A stretch of DNA of 64,000 bases. Origin: Tridacna crocea (Eukaryota > Mollusca > Bivalvia > Cardiida > Cardiidae). The position numbers were made by a program, and so were the translations under genes. How positions within the stretch are numbered: the first letter of the stretch is position 1; the number at the start of each line of letters is the position of its first letter. Shown here in pieces: positions 48,947 through 61,332 of this stretch. The DNA lies in NCBI GenBank assembly GCA_943736015.1, contig OX031064.1:43699361-43763360 (forward strand), given 5' to 3'. Under the pieces are notes generated by a model. It was given only the letters and a program-made list of their open reading frames with translations, ran no database searches and was not told the origin of the DNA.

Positions 48947-49540
48947 TTTAATCGCAGGATGACCTTATGCAATTATTCATTTGACAGGTAGCTTATATAT
49001 ATATTAATTTATTGACAATAAGTGATATAGAAACAAAGAGGTAACATTGGGGGAAAAAGTCATGTGACAATATATGAAAAACATTTAGAGATATAGGGCA
49101 AAGTGATTGTAAAACCTTGCTCCTCCTTTTATCACAATGTTTCCAAATACTGTTTACAGCAGGGTAGCAAACAAACGTGTTTACATGTTAATGGGTTAAC
49201 ACTGCATTTCTATACTTAATTTTTTTACCCTTTAGCTGATAAGGGCGACTCACTGACCTTATGCGGACAGTATAGATCACGATCAGGCTGCACAGAATTG
49301 AATTTTGCTGTCTGATCTTGGATCTACACTGTCCGATTACGAGATATATTTACACCAAAAATGTGTTTGAAGTAACATTATTCCGGGCTTGAAATTTTCA
49401 ATAAATTAAATCAGCAGTAAAGGGCTACGCAGGCGTAGTCTACACGTATTTGTTTGTTTGATGTTTTACGTAGTTTTTTACCTGTGAGTTTTTTTCATTT
49501 ATTTCACGGCGGCCGGTGAACCAATATTAGAGCTGGCGAC
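48947..49540. other. 3' flank of the GPCR gene
   Basis: A degraded MITE hairpin may lie at 49035-49200. An inverted pair is present at about 49255-49345 (TTATGCGGACAGTATAGATC against GATCTACACTGTCCG). No gene is recognised. Confidence 0.45.
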
Positions 49541-49544
49541 TGTT

Positions 49545-49745
49545 TCCTTCACCAGTACGTTGTCTGTGTATGTCATATTCTTCGAAGATTCGACCTGTCT
49601 TATATGACGCATCACTCTCCCCGATATCGGGGAGACTGTACTTATACGCGCTATAGAGTAGCAATGGAGAAAATGGCTTTTATCAATGCTTTTGAGGAAA
49701 AATCAGCCCTGTTTAAGCTCCACATTTCTCTAAACTACTAATCAA
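49545..49745 (-). mobile_element. Foldback-family fragment 2
   Basis: Reverse-sense outer arm: CGTTGTCTG, CATATTCTTCGAAGATTCGAC, CTATAGAGTAGCAATGGAG, ATTTCTCTAAACT. Confidence 0.75.
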
Positions 49746-49765
49746 AGCCGAGTAAATCAAAATTT

Positions 49766-49892
49766 GTTTTTTGTAATTTTATGATTCTTAATTATTGATG
49801 ATTTGTATTGTTTTTTTTCATATAAATTTTAATGATGTATATATTTTTTTAATTTGGTGTCATGTGAAAATTCTAAATACCCACCTTTAATA
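49766..49892 (+). mobile_element. Right-end fragment of the AGGTGGG TTAA element
   Basis: Matches the right 125 bp of the elements at 52663 and 62425, ending AAATACCCACCTTTAA. Confidence 0.75.
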
Positions 49893-49952
49893 TTTCTCAT
49901 GTAAAGTACTTTCCGTTTGAAGAAGTATACAATTTAGTTGTCTGGATAACAT

Positions 49953-50178
49953 TTAACTCCTTACCAGACAATGAGGACCTTTAACATCCCTGAGGAAAAA
50001 AAACCTTTGGAAAACATTGTGGGAAAAGGAGAAAATGCATTTTCTCCTTTTCCCATAATGTTTTCAACCGTATCAAAGCAAAATCGCGCCATTTGAGCCG
50101 CTTTGAAATTTGTCATCTGCAAATGCTTTCAATTTGGATAGGTCTAAAATTTTGCTGTGTGCACTGGTAACTGGTTAA
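49953..50178 (-). mobile_element. TTAA-hairpin MITE, SL
   Basis: TTAA at both ends. The tip of the hairpin is missing, leaving AATGCATT at the centre. Confidence 0.87.
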
Positions 50179-50389
50179 AGAAGCTAAAACGAGTTGATTT
50201 CAGATAAATACGTGTGGTTAATGACTTTTTTTTATGTAATCAGATGTCGGTTTACGAGGTCTGACTGTATCATTAAAATAATGGTAACGGGAATACGTCC
50301 ATATGTGTCCAAAACGCATTCAGTCTTAAAAATATTATAGGCATAAAAAATGACCTGGCATGGCAGAGCTGTGTCTCAGTCCACTGCAT

Positions 50390-50545
50390 GTTAGATTGAA
50401 AATGCTGGTAACCAGCAATTTCTTCAATTTTCCACAATGTTATCTAACATTTCAGAAACAAGTCAAATCATTTCGAGCCGCATTTGATTTATCGTTTACA
50501 AATGCATTCAATTCAAACTAGTCTACAATGTTGTAAAATTAAACT
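50390..50545 (-). mobile_element. TTAA-hairpin MITE, hairpin and L arm
   Basis: The S arm is missing; starts at GAAAATGCTGGTAACCAGC. Confidence 0.7.
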
Positions 50546-50737
50546 CTACACATCATCTACGTAGCTTAAAAAAGTTTAGACTCGTAATTAAGTAATGACG
50601 TATTTAATTGGTTCCCGGTAGTGAGATTTTGGGGAATATTTGGCCAATGAATTTACGTTTTACAAATAACCCGTGCGAAAGTAGTTTCCTGGAAATCTAA
50701 TCATTGTTTTAAATATAGCAACACCATCTCTGGCAGC

Positions 50738-50950
50738 GTAACAACCTCAGGCGGTAGAGCATTATACTTGTGAACGTCAAATCTCGATCCACTTGAGGGC
50801 GTTGATCCACACGACTGGCCACCTAAAATTACTATTTTAAGTCCGTCAAATGGGACGTTATACCGAGGTCCTGTGTGACGGTGCTACACACTGAGCATTT
50901 CAAAAGACAAGGCGTATCTTTGTGTGGGTCTCGTCATACATCTTGCACTA
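50738..50950 (+). mobile_element. tRNA-derived SINE, type 2, truncated
   Basis: Same central domain as 57229-57530 in the opposite sense (TGGGACGTTATACCGAGGTC, GTGACGGTGCTACAC). The conserved middle suggests a MetaSINE-like superfamily, which I cannot confirm. Confidence 0.65.
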
Positions 50951-50956
50951 TCCTAC

Positions 50957-51484
50957 TTAAATGTGGGTATTTAGAATTTTTACATCTCACCAAATTAAAA
51001 TATATATATATCACGTAAATTCATATGATAAAATATTACAAATCATCAACAGGTAAGATTCATAAAATTACAAAATAAAAAATGATGGTATTCCCTTAAA
51101 AGGCTACGTAGCCTCTTAAGGCATTTTTAGATTTCGCGCCAAAAATCAATAAAGAATTGTGGGAATGTCAAGTGACTGACTAACATGTAATAACACTGAC
51201 AAACATGTAATAATTATTTTCCATAATGTCTTCTTCGGACGCTATGTTTGAAGCTTCTTCTGTGTATTCCTGTAAATAAATGAGCAAATTGATCATCTAA
51301 AAATAGAACGTGTCTCCCGTTGGTGTCTACCTGGGCCGTAGTAAATCTTTAATTTCTCGTGTTGTCGGACGGTTTCCGAGTACTGGGGTTTATGAATGAA
51401 AATTAAAAGGCTTTGGTAGTATAAAGATGATTTTTTTGCATTTTTGTAAAAATTTTGACTCAAAATCTGAAGGGCCACCTTTAA
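50957..51484 (-). mobile_element. AGGTGGG TTAA element, copy A (528 bp)
   Basis: TTAA at both ends (50957-50960, 51481-51484) with inverted termini ATGTGGGTATTTAG and GGGCCACCT. The inner palindrome GGCTACGTAGCC is conserved in all copies. TTAA flanks again suggest piggyBac-type mobilisation. Confidence 0.85.
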
Positions 51485-51793
51485 GGTAGTACCATTCTAA
51501 TACAAAACTGCTATTTCCACTATAAAATTATCCTAAAAAAGTTGCTCTGGTTGAAAATGAGTATCAGTGTACTACTTTGACAGTGACACTTTTTTCCACT
51601 TTTTCCTTCTTAGAATTATCATTTATAAATCTATGTCCACGCTATTATCATTAAAAAGAGAATAATTACATCCCTTTTATGAATCTCTGGTCTATTTGAA
51701 ATGTGCAAAAATATTATATCAATACAAATCCTTAATTATCAACTAATAAGAAATTTCAGCTCATGTTTCTCAAGAAGCGGTAGGATGGTAATA

Positions 51794-52112
51794 CCTAAAC
51801 TCTTTACCAAATGACAAAACTTTAAACTTGTCCAAATTGAAAGCATTTGCAGAAGAAGTGACAAGCTTAACTCAAGAATTGAAATTTGTTTCCAGCAGGG
51901 TAGAAAACAATGTGGGAAAAGGAGAAAATACTGATTACCAGCATTTTCTCCTTTTTCCACAATGTTTTCAAGAGCCTTCTTTGCCAGGGTTGCGAAAACC
52001 TGGGATTGTTTGGTAAAGGGTTAATAAAATTAAACGTCTTGGAAAGTCCGCCATATGGACAAACGTAGGCGACGATGAACGAAAAATCAATCAATAAATC
52101 AACAAATTGTCT
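51794..52112 (+). mobile_element. TTAA-hairpin MITE, LS, plus the 90-bp retroposon-like tail
   Basis: The MITE (51794-52024) is followed by CTTGGAAAGTCCGCCATATG and an AATCAATC tail, as at 35561-35880. Confidence 0.8.
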
Positions 52113-52260
52113 ATTTTCTATTTTTTGTCGAAGCTTGCTGCCAGGTTAAAAAAATTTTAACCGATACATCAGTTTTGGCTGCTAATTATTCGTATTGATA
52201 AAAATGAGACATCCGGTTTCATATTCACCAACTATGCTCAAGAAATTTCCTAATTTTATC

Positions 52261-52390
52261 CTCCAATATTTTCTAAATTTGTAACTAACCCAACCTCTGA
52301 TTGGCTAAACCAGTAGGTTTAGCCAATCAGAGGTTGTGTTACTTACAAATTTAGATAACTATGGAGAATAAGAACGTTCTTGAGTAAGTA
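52261..52390. mobile_element. Palindromic MITE with CCAAT motifs, copy 2
   Basis: Centre CCTCTGATTGGCTAAACC against GGTTTAGCCAATCAGAGG, a perfect palindrome with a 4-bp centre. Confidence 0.8.
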
Positions 52391-52662
52391 TAAAGAAACT
52401 ATCTTGAAGATGATAAAAGGTTATTATGCGGTCAGTTCAAGTGTTAGTTGAAATTATTGGGAAAAGAGTAAACAGAATGTAGAGTGGCAACTTTTGACCT
52501 TCTTTTAAAAATTGTTTTTCTGCTAGCGACACACGTTTGAACGAACGTGCAATAACAAATTGTAACCTTGACCACCATAATTTCCTCACTTTTAAATGGT
52601 ATGATTTAAATTTCAATGCGTTTTAATACCCGTGCTTTTTACTTTATGCCGCTATTGTTGCT

Positions 52663-53221
52663 TTAAAGGTGGCCCTTCAGATTTTGGGACGAAAAATTTA
52701 CAAAAATACAAAAAAAGCATCCTTATACTTCAAAAGCCTTTTAGTTTTCATTCATAAAACCCCAGTAGACAAGTCGAAAACCATCCGACAACACAAGAAA
52801 TTAGAGCCCATGTACGGCCCAGGTTGACACCAACAGGAGACACGTTCTATTTTTAGATGACCAATTCGCTCATTTACATACAAGAATACACAGAGGAAGT
52901 TTCAAACATAGCGTCCGAAGAAGACATCATGGAAAATAATTATTACATGTTTGTTATGTAATGGAATTTAAGTGTATGAGTCACGTGCCAGGTACTTGAC
53001 ATTCCCACAATGCTTTATTGATTTTTGGCGCGGAATTTAAAAATACCTTAAGAGGCTACGTAGCCTTTTAAGGGAACACCATCAAAAGATTTTTTTTTTT
53101 TTTTGTAATTTTATGAATCTTAATTATTGATGATTTGTATTATTTTTTCATATGAATCGGTGATATAAGTATATATTTTTTTAATTTTGGGAGATGTAAA
53201 AATTCTAAATACCCATCTTAA
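52663..53221 (+). mobile_element. AGGTGGG TTAA element, copy B (559 bp)
   Basis: TTAA at both ends. Aligned end to end with copies A and C (reversed for A). Confidence 0.85.
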
Positions 53222-53249
53222 AGTAGAGATAGGTTCACAAAGTTGAAGC

Positions 53250-53955
53250 TGTCATTATCTCCAGGTAGATGGCATTTTACAAATACATATCTATCTAATA
53301 TGGGCAATTTTGGTAAATAAGCGGACTAATTATTCAAAACGCCGACCAATACTTTGAATTTCAAAATAAAACAAACGTATACTCAATAACACGATACCTG
53401 GTGCAATTTGTTCAGTTATGATCAGCTAGCCATTATCTCCCGCTAGAGGGCATTCTATAAATACTCATCTATCTAATATGGGCATCCTGGATACAGAACC
53501 GAACCACTTTCCTACGCGACAACTAGCTGTTACTTTGAATTTAAGACTAAAATAAACGTTTACTCAATAAATCGCTACCTCGTGCAATTCACTCAGCTGT
53601 GATCATCAGTTTAGAGAAATCTGGAACTGGAGCAGGTCTCATTTCTCCTCAAACGTATTGATAAAAGCTATTTTCGACACTGCTACTTTATAGAGCGTAA
53701 TATTACAGTAAGCCCTCTTTTGGGGCTAGTGATGCGTCATATAAGACAGTCGAATCTTCGAAGAATATGACATGCGCAGACAACGATCGGCTAGCAGGTA
53801 ACCTATGCACCGGCCATTTATTAAGACAGTCCTATAGGCTTCTGTTTAGGTTCGGTTTTAGCCCTATTTTTCCCAAGTATCGGGGATTCATTCGTCATAT
53901 AAGACAGGTCGAATCTTCGAAGAATATGACATGCGCAGACGACGTTGAAGCTGTG
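53250..53955 (+). mobile_element. Foldback-family fragments 3
   Basis: Two partial arms in the same sense (53250-53410 and 53425-53785), then a third outer-end piece at 53885-53945. The motif CGAATCTTCGAAGAATATGA occurs twice. Confidence 0.72.
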
Positions 53956-54208
53956 TTTCACATACAACATACACGTGTGCACCTGCGTGCCGAAACTTTA
54001 AATCATCAAAGAAAATATATCCTCACGGACATGCGAATTCATCTCAAGCTTAATATGGTCGTTGCATGTGATAAAAGTATCTAGTAATTGCTAATAAAAG
54101 ACTCGGGGTAGGCGTGTACGACACGAAGTGATATTTTTACAACATATTATGAGGTTATTTTCAGGACACTTACAGAGTATATAAGCTTTTTTTACCTAGT
54201 TACCTTGT

Positions 54209-54440
54209 TTAACCCTTTACCAAACAATCCCTGGTTTTTACGACCTTAAGACAGAAGCCTTTTGAAAACATTGTGGGAAAAGGAGAAAATGCTGGTAACC
54301 AGCATTTTCTCCTTTTCCCCCAAGGTTTTCTATACCCTGCTGTTAACAAGGTTCAATTTTCAAGTTACGTTTATTTTTGTCATCTGCAAGTGCTTTCAAT
54401 TTGGACTGGTCTAAAATTTTGTTGTCTGACAAAGTGTTAA
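54209..54440 (-). mobile_element. TTAA-hairpin MITE, SL
   Basis: Full length; TTAA at both ends. Confidence 0.9.
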
Positions 54441-54506
54441 AAAGTTATTTTGGAGACATCTACAAAGAATAAGCTTTGTTTACCTAGTCACCTTGTTTGA
54501 TGGTAT

Positions 54507-54737
54507 TTAACCCTTTCCCAAACTATCCCTGGTTTTTACGGGTCTGGAATAGTAGCCTTTTGAAAACGTTGTGGGAAAAGAAGAAAATGCTGGTAACCAG
54601 CATTTTCTCCTTTTCCAAACGATTGTTTTCTACCCTATCATAGACAGCAATCATCTTTTCAGCAAGAGTGGAATTGTTGTCAGCAAATGCTTTCAGTTTG
54701 GTCTAGTCCAAAAGTTTGTTGTTTGGGAAAGGATTAA
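54507..54737 (-). mobile_element. TTAA-hairpin MITE, SL
   Basis: Full length, 67 bp after the preceding copy and in the same orientation. Confidence 0.9.
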
Positions 54738-54990
54738 TAATAGCTAAAGCCTTTGAGCTTTAGACTCTTTCTGTCTAGAATGAGGAAGCATACAATTGAG
54801 CAGTGCCGTGGCGAAAGGGGAATTAATGTATCTCCGTGTCACGTGATACTAGAAACGTCGTCACATGGTTATGGACGCATAATATCCGTTTTATATAATA
54901 GTTGACTGAATTTTGAGGTAAACTGGTCCTGTGACATACGGAAAGTTGGCGTATAGCAAAAAGTTTCGACTCAGGTCAGCCTGCGCATAC

Positions 54991-55208
54991 TGCGACAAAA
55001 TTGTAGACTGGAAAATTGTAGACTGGTCCAAACAGAAAGCACTTGCAGACAACAAAATAAACATTACTCAGAAATTGAAATTTATTTTCAAAAGAAAACA
55101 TTGTGGGAAAAGGAGAAAATGCTGGTTACCAGTATTTTCTCCTTTTTTCTACAATGTTTTCAAAAGGCTTCTATCTTAGGGTCGTAAAAAACGGAATGTT
55201 TGGTAAAG
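54991..55208 (+). mobile_element. TTAA-hairpin MITE, LS, cut at its right end by a foldback element
   Basis: The S arm ends at GTTTGGTAAAGG and the foldback element begins at once. Confidence 0.85.
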
Positions 55209-56029
55209 GTCGTTGTCTGCGCATGTCAGATTCTTCGAAGATTCGACTGTCTTATATGACGCATCACTACTAGCCCCGAAAGCGGGCTGACTGTAATATT
55301 ACGCTCTATAAAGTAGCAATGTTGAAAATAGCTTTTACGTATCAATACGTTTGAGAAAAAATGAGACCTGCTTAAGCAACAGATTTCTCTAAACTGGTGA
55401 TTATAGTTGAGTGCACGAGGTAGCGTTTTATTGGGTAAACCTTTTTTTTTTTGTTTTAAATTCAAAGTAACGTTTGTCGCGTAGGAAAGTGGTTCGGTTC
55501 TGTACCCAGGATGCCCATATCAGATAGATGAGTAATTATAGAATGCCATCTAGCGGGAGATAATGTGGTTAAAGGTTAGATGTACGCACGGAATCGACCG
55601 AGTTGTGACGAGTGATATGATGGCTCCCGTCACCCGAGGTATGCCGAATGTACTGTGGCAATATCCACACATTATCTCCCGCTAGATGGCATTCTAGAAA
55701 TACTCATCTATCTGATATGGGCATCCTGGGTACAGAACTGAACCACTTTCCTACGCGACAACCATTACTTTGAATTTAAAACACAAAAAAGGTTTACCCA
55801 ATAAAACGCTACCTCGTGCAATTCACTCAACTATGATCACCAGATTAGAGAAATCTGTTGCTAAAGCAGGTCTCATTTCTCCTCAAACGTATTGATACGT
55901 AAAAGCTATTTTCAACATTGCTACTTTATAGAGCGTAATATTACAGTCAGCCCGCTTTCGGGGCTAGTAGTGATGCGTCATATAAGACAGTCGAATCTTC
56001 AAAGAATATGACATGCGCAGACAACGAAT
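55209..56029. mobile_element. Complete foldback element, about 820 bp
   Basis: Two inverted arms of about 355 bp (55209-55565 and about 55670-56029) surround a roughly 100-bp spacer. Outer end CGTTGTCTGCGCATGTC. Both arms contain GATTCTTCGAAGATTCGAC (or complement), GCCCCGAAAGCGGGCTGACT and ACCTCGTGCA. The spacer contains GATATGATGGCTCCCGTCAC, also found at 58085-58180. Confidence 0.87.
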
Positions 56030-56176
56030 ATCCACATGTAACTGCAATTTCATGGTTATTTTTGTGTATGGTGTTTTGAACAGCAAATCGGACTGAATAG
56101 ATCAAAGAACACGTTCTAGGCCGTCTGATCTGAATCTACCCTTGCCTTTAAGTCAACTATCCTTGCGAAATACACT

Positions 56177-56402
56177 TTAATTCTTTACCAAGCGACAAAA
56201 ATTTAAGACCAGTCTAAATAAAAAAAATATTTGTAGACGACAAAATAAAATTGGCTTCAATATAAAATGTATTTTGGACAGCAAAGAAAACATTGTGCGT
56301 AAAGGAGAAAATGCTGTTTGCCAGCATCTTCTCGTTTTCTAACAATGTTTTCCAAAATGTCTCAGGACCGCTAAAATTCGGGGTTATTTGGTAAAGTGTT
56401 AA
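56177..56402 (+). mobile_element. TTAA-hairpin MITE, LS
   Basis: TTAA at both ends; hairpin diverged. Confidence 0.85.
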
Positions 56403-56434
56403 ACTGTCTTAACGTATTAAATACGGGGCTCTGC

Positions 56435-56531
56435 GTCTGTCTATCTGTTATACTGTCTGCTTCTCTCTCCTTCTCTGTCTTTCTTTCACCCTCTCTATGT
56501 TTCTCTCCTTCTTCTTCTGTCTGTCTGTCTA

Positions 56532-56611
<80 letters not shown>

Positions 56612-56709
56612 TCTGAGTTTCTCTCTCTCAGTCCCCTCGCTCCCTCCCTCCCCAGCAAGTCTATCTTTCTCTCTCTCTCTCTGTCCGTCTCTCTGTCCGT
56701 CTCTCTGCC

Positions 56710-56744
<35 letters not shown>

Positions 56745-56750
56745 TCACAC
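56435..56750 (+). repeat. (CT)n/(CTGT)n compound microsatellite
   Basis: CTGT tetranucleotides at 56515-56570, CT runs at 56571-56606 and 56724-56745, degenerate elsewhere. Confidence 0.95.
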
Positions 56751-56898
56751 ACATACCTCTTTCTCCCCCATGCAGGTTGATATAAAGCGTTAACGAACAT
56801 CAATAAACTTCAGAACAAACCACCATCGATTTTCGCTATTCAGTGTTTGTTCTGAAAATGATGAGCCGATCATGTTTCAATAAAACAGATCCCTCACT

Positions 56899-57090
56899 AT
56901 TTACCCTTCACCACACTGTCCCTTTTGAAAACATTGCGGGAAAAGGAGAAAATGCTGGTAACCAGCATTTTCTCCTTTTCCCGCAATGTTTTCGTTCCTT
57001 AACTCTTTGGCAGATGGTAAAATTTTGACATGTCCAATTTGAAAGCATTTGCAGACGACAGTTCAAATGTGCCTAAAAAAAACAACCATT
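56899..57090. mobile_element. TTAA-hairpin MITE: shortened copy with CATTGCGGG arms, then an L-arm fragment
   Basis: The base of the hairpin is changed symmetrically (CATTGCGGG and CCCGCAATG). A second L arm follows from TTAACTCTTTGGCAG at 56999. Confidence 0.82.
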
Positions 57091-57194
57091 TCTGACAAAA
57101 AAAGGGAAGTATTTTACCAATCATGTAATCACAAAGCTATAGAACCATGAAGTTTTTTTAGTCTAACAATCGACTGGAGCTCGAGGTTAGACAT

Positions 57195-57770
57195 TCCTCA
57201 TACAGTCGTGTGCGCATGTCATATTCTTGGTTTGGTTTGGTTATTTCCATTTATTTATCGTCGCTACCGGTTGCCCATCTGAGCGACGACCCCAGAAGAC
57301 GGTTAGTTGTTACGGGGGATAGTGCAAGGATACAGGTAGAAACTACTGAGAGCTTCGCCTGGTTCTTTAACGTGCTCGGTGTATAGCACCGTCACGCGGG
57401 ACCTCGGTTTAATGTCTCATCCGAAAGACTATTAGTAATTTTAGTTGGCCAGCCCTGGAATCGAACCCACAACCTGTAGGTCTTGTGTTCACAAGTCCTA
57501 CGCTCTACCCACTAAGCTTTATCGGCTGGTATGTCATATTCTTCCAAGATTCGACTTGTCTTATATGACGCATCACCCATTCCCCGATTCTAGGGAAAGT
57601 AAGGCTTATACCGAAGCTAAACCCGAGCCTGTAGCGACAGTTTTAATAAATGGCCGGTGCATAGATTACCTGCTAGTTGATCACAGCCAGTTACAGCCGA
57701 GGGATATGATGGCATTCGGCATACCTCGGGTGATGGGGAGCTATCATATCCCTCGGCTGTAATTGGTGGA
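57195..57770. mobile_element. Foldback-family fragment 4, split by a SINE
   Basis: The outer end lies at 57195-57228 and resumes at 57531. The inner part has TAACCGGCCATT-like and GAGGGATATGATGGCATTCG followed by its near-complement, forming a hairpin (57700-57762). Confidence 0.72.
57229..57530 (-). mobile_element. tRNA-derived SINE, type 2, with 13-bp target duplication
   Basis: Reverse-sense head AGCTTAGTGGGTAGAGCG (A box) and GTGGGTTCGATTCC (B box), conserved middle, and CCAAA-rich tail. Flanked by ATGTCATATTCTT at 57216-57228 and 57531-57543, the sign of LINE-driven insertion. Confidence 0.87.
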
Positions 57771-58084
57771 TTGATATGTGTCAGATCGATACCTTCCTTG
57801 CCAAGAAATACGCTGGTTTACCGTTCTGAAAATTGTAAGGCTCCCCTTACAAAAGAAAACTTGAGTTTCAATTTTCTATCGAAATCTTCTAACTATATTT
57901 CAGTGGACAAACAGTTCCTACATTCATTTTTGAACGTAATTTATCATTTCCGATTAAAGTTCTCACCGACAAATAGACAAATGTGAATAACTTCATCGAG
58001 GTTGTTTATGTCGTTGCTAAACAACTGTCAGTGGTGCGCTATATAAAGAATCACGTGATTCTCAATTCAAATGGAAATCTCTTT

Positions 58085-58180
58085 GATACGGACGAGGTTA
58101 GATATATGTACGGAATCGACCGAGTTATGACGAGTGATATGATGGCTCCCGTCACCTGAGGTATACCGAATATACTGTGC
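58085..58180 (+). repeat. Foldback-family spacer fragment
   Basis: About 95 bp matching the centre of the 55.2-kb foldback (GGAATCGACCGAGTTATGAC, GATGGCTCCCGTCACC). Confidence 0.75.
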
Positions 58181-58362
58181 TGTTATCATTGCGAGGCTTG
58201 GACATTTTCTTACTGAGTAGAAAGAAAAAGTACTCAAAGCGAGGTAACTCTATCGGACAAAAATCAATGAGAAGGAAGCGGTGCACAAAAGCGTTTGCCT
58301 GGGCCAGTATTCGCCAACCTTTTCTCAATATTATTGTAAGTATAATTCTAATTTTAGCATTT

Positions 58363-58440
58363 AAAAGTAACACAATTTCTGATTGGCTAAACCAATTGGT
58401 TTAGCCATTCAGAAATCGTGTTACTTTGTCTCCAGAATAA
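58363..58440. mobile_element. Palindromic MITE with CCAAT motifs, copy 3 (core)
   Basis: TTTCTGATTGGCTAAACC against GGTTTAGCCATTCAGAAA. Confidence 0.75.
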
Positions 58441-58536
58441 AAGTAAGAAAGCAATGTGAGGAAAAAGAAAAATACAAATTATCTTCCATGTTAGATAAAA
58501 ACCAAGGTAACCAAGTTGCAAGTTCCTTTTGATCGA

Positions 58537-60247
58537 TTTTTAGCTCACCTGAGCACGAAGTGCTCAGAGTGAGCTATTGTGATCACTCACCGTCCGTCGG
58601 CGTCCGTCGTCCGTCCGTCCGTCCGTCGTCCGTCAGTCCGTCTGTCCGTCCGTCCGTCCGTCCGTTCACATTTTCTTGTTTACACTCTAGCATCTACAAA
58701 TATCAACCAATCAGGACCAAACTTGGTCAAAGTATATATGACCATAAGATCTCGGATGAGTTCGATTTTGGGTCTTATCGGACCAGAACATCTGGAGTTA
58801 TTTGCCCTTGAATTAGAAAAATTGCTGTATTTCACTTTGTTTACACTCTAGCATCTACAAATATCAACCAATCAGCACCAAACTTGGTCAAAGTATATAT
58901 GACCATAAGATCTCGGATGAGTTCGATTTTGGGTCTAATCGGACCAGAATATCTCGAGTTATTTGCCCTTGAATTAGAAAAATTGCTGTATTTCACTTTG
59001 TTTACACTCTAGCATCTACAAATATCAACCAAACAGCACCAAACTTGGTCAAAGTATATATGATCATAAGATCTCAGATGAGTTCGATTTTGGGTGTAAT
59101 CGGATCAGAACATCTGGAGTTATTTGCCCTTGAATTAGAAAAATTGCTGTATTTCACTTTGTTTACACTCTAGCATCTACAAATATCTGCCAATCAACAC
59201 CAAACTTGACCAAAATATATATGACCATAAGATCTCGGATGAGTTCGATCATGGGTCTAATCAGACCAGAACATTTGGAGTTATATGCCCTTGAATTAGA
59301 AAAATTGCTATACTGCACTTTGTTTACTCTCTAGCATCTACAATTTTTAACCAATCAGCTGTAAACTTGGCCAAAATATATATAACCATAAGATCTTGGA
59401 TGAGTTTAATTATGGGTGTAATCGGATGCAAACAACTGGAGTTATTTGCCCTTGAATTGAAAAGTTCTTTGTAATAGTTCTTAATCCAGAGCATAACTTT
59501 GTCATCTCCAGTCTGATTGACTTGAAACTTGACATTTGTGTTTGTTGCAATAAGGCAGAGTGCAATGTGAAAGATCCATAACTCTACCTTATACTGTCTG
59601 TAAGTTATTTCCCTTTGATTGTCATTTTTACAGCATTTTCTGCTCGTCTGGACTATAACTTTGTCATCTATAGCCTGAACATCTTCAAATTTGATGTGCA
59701 TGATCGTTGTATATTTATGGAGTGCAGTGCACAAGAACCATAACTCTTCCTAGTTTGAATTTTGAGTTATTTCCCCTTTGAACTTCATTTTCAAAGCATT
59801 TCTTGCTTGTCTGGAGCAAAACTTTGTCATCTTAAGTAGGAATGACTTGAAATTGGGTATGATTATTTTGTACAATATTTGGAAGTGCAGTGCACAAGAA
59901 TTGTAACTCTAATTTGTGCTGTCGAGTTATTTCCCTTTTAATGTCATTTTTACAGTATTTAGTGCCTGTCTGGAATATAACTTTGTCATCTCAGGTCAGA
60001 ACGACTTCAAACTTGGTATGCATGTTTGTTGCAGTATTACAGAGTACAATGATCTTCATTCTTATAGTATTTCTTGCTTGTCTGGCATGGAACTTCAAAG
60101 TCTCAAGTCAAATTGCGACAAATCGCAACTCTTGTTTCATTATCATTTAGCCTTGAACCTTGATATTTGGTATTTATCTTTATTGTAGACTTTTGCTGCT
60201 TGGTACGCAGGTGAGCGATATAGGACCATCATGGTCCTCTTGTTTGT
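58537..60247 (+). mobile_element. Pearl/HINE-like element, GCTCACCTGAG type, copy 2
   Basis: The most complete example: hairpin head AGCTCACCTGAGCACGAAG, long (CCGT)n tract (58590-58665), and five core repeats of about 158 bp (58672-59470). A second set of roughly 150-bp repeats follows, then the tail GCAGGTGAGCGATATAGGAC with hairpin GGACCATCATGGTCC and CTTGTTT. Same layout and sequence as 36431-37987. Confidence 0.82.
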
Positions 60248-61055
60248 GATATTTGTCGAAGACAGTTTCACTTGAATTTTGAAGACCATATATTGCTTTT
60301 TGCGCAAAGCCGAAGGAAATAAACCCAAATATACTTATTTCTTCTAAGACAAATGAGTTTTTCGGTAGCACGTAGATATATAATTGGAAATGGTATGTTA
60401 AAATACACCGGGTGAGGTCATCAAAAGTGGAAATACTAGTTTTTGATTGAAAGTCGATTCACTCGCTCATAGCCTTCTATTGGCGCAATGATACAAATAC
60501 AAAATTTGTCTACCGATCGCTTGGTCCAGGGCTTTTTCATCCCAAACCAGTTCGACCCATGGCTTTTTCATCCGATGATCGCGCGCTACTCCATTTGATT
60601 AGGCATGACTTTTAATAGATCGAAATAATTAATTGTAATGTTGGGAATTAAATGTTAACGGCTAAAGATATTTCGGAATCATAGTTTTCAGATACAAACT
60701 TAATTTTATTCGATATTTTCAAATGTTTTTTCTCTCTATCCATCATGCATCGTACTGTCAAGGGACGTTACTCCTGACTCTTCCTAATGACCAAAGGCAT
60801 ACCACCAATACACAATAATTCTAACTTTGTCATGTCTCTTGAACCAAAAAGGTATTCATTTGCTTAGTTGTTAACTTTCAAGGCAATATTTGAATAACAT
60901 TTCTCTTTTTCTTTCAAATTATTAGTTCCACTCAAGGGCTTCCTCAACAAATACCACTTAAGCTTTCTCAACGCTTTGATTATCCTTGCTTTACTTAGAG
61001 ATGTTGCGATTATTATAATCTGACCAATGGCGTATATATTAAGGTATTCATAATT
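60248..61055. other. Intergenic stretch, nothing recognised
   Basis: AT-rich; no repeat or coding frame supported. Confidence 0.4.
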
Positions 61056-61235
61056 ATGATTGATAGATTGTATGGTGTTTAACGCCGTTTTCAACATTAT
61101 TTCAATTATATCGGGGCCACCAGTGCACCTCTCCATGTTCTCCTGGGGTCTCTTTTACCAGCACTCTGCAAAATTTTCTTTCCAAACCACTGGCTGCTTT
61201 TCCCACATAACCATCGTCAAAACAATGTCTTCATT
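61056..61235 (-). mobile_element. 3' part of a tRNA-derived SINE (type 1)
   Basis: Matches the right half of the family at 19886 in reverse (GATTGTATGGTGTTTAACGC, CCACTGGCTGCTTTTCC). Confidence 0.7.
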
Positions 61236-61332
61236 ATCAGAACAGATCAGAAACAGGACACAACTTTATTTACACCCAAGTTATCACTAGACACAATAAG
61301 GGCAATTTACAAAATAATAAAAATATAAGTAG

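Noticed and set aside
57445-57762. 105-residue frame containing SPGIEPTTCRS
   Set aside because: This is the reverse of a SINE tRNA B box, a common false ORF in animal genomes, running on into a foldback repeat.
59324-59734. 136-residue minus-strand frame
   Set aside because: It is antisense to pearl-like core repeats and has no conserved features.
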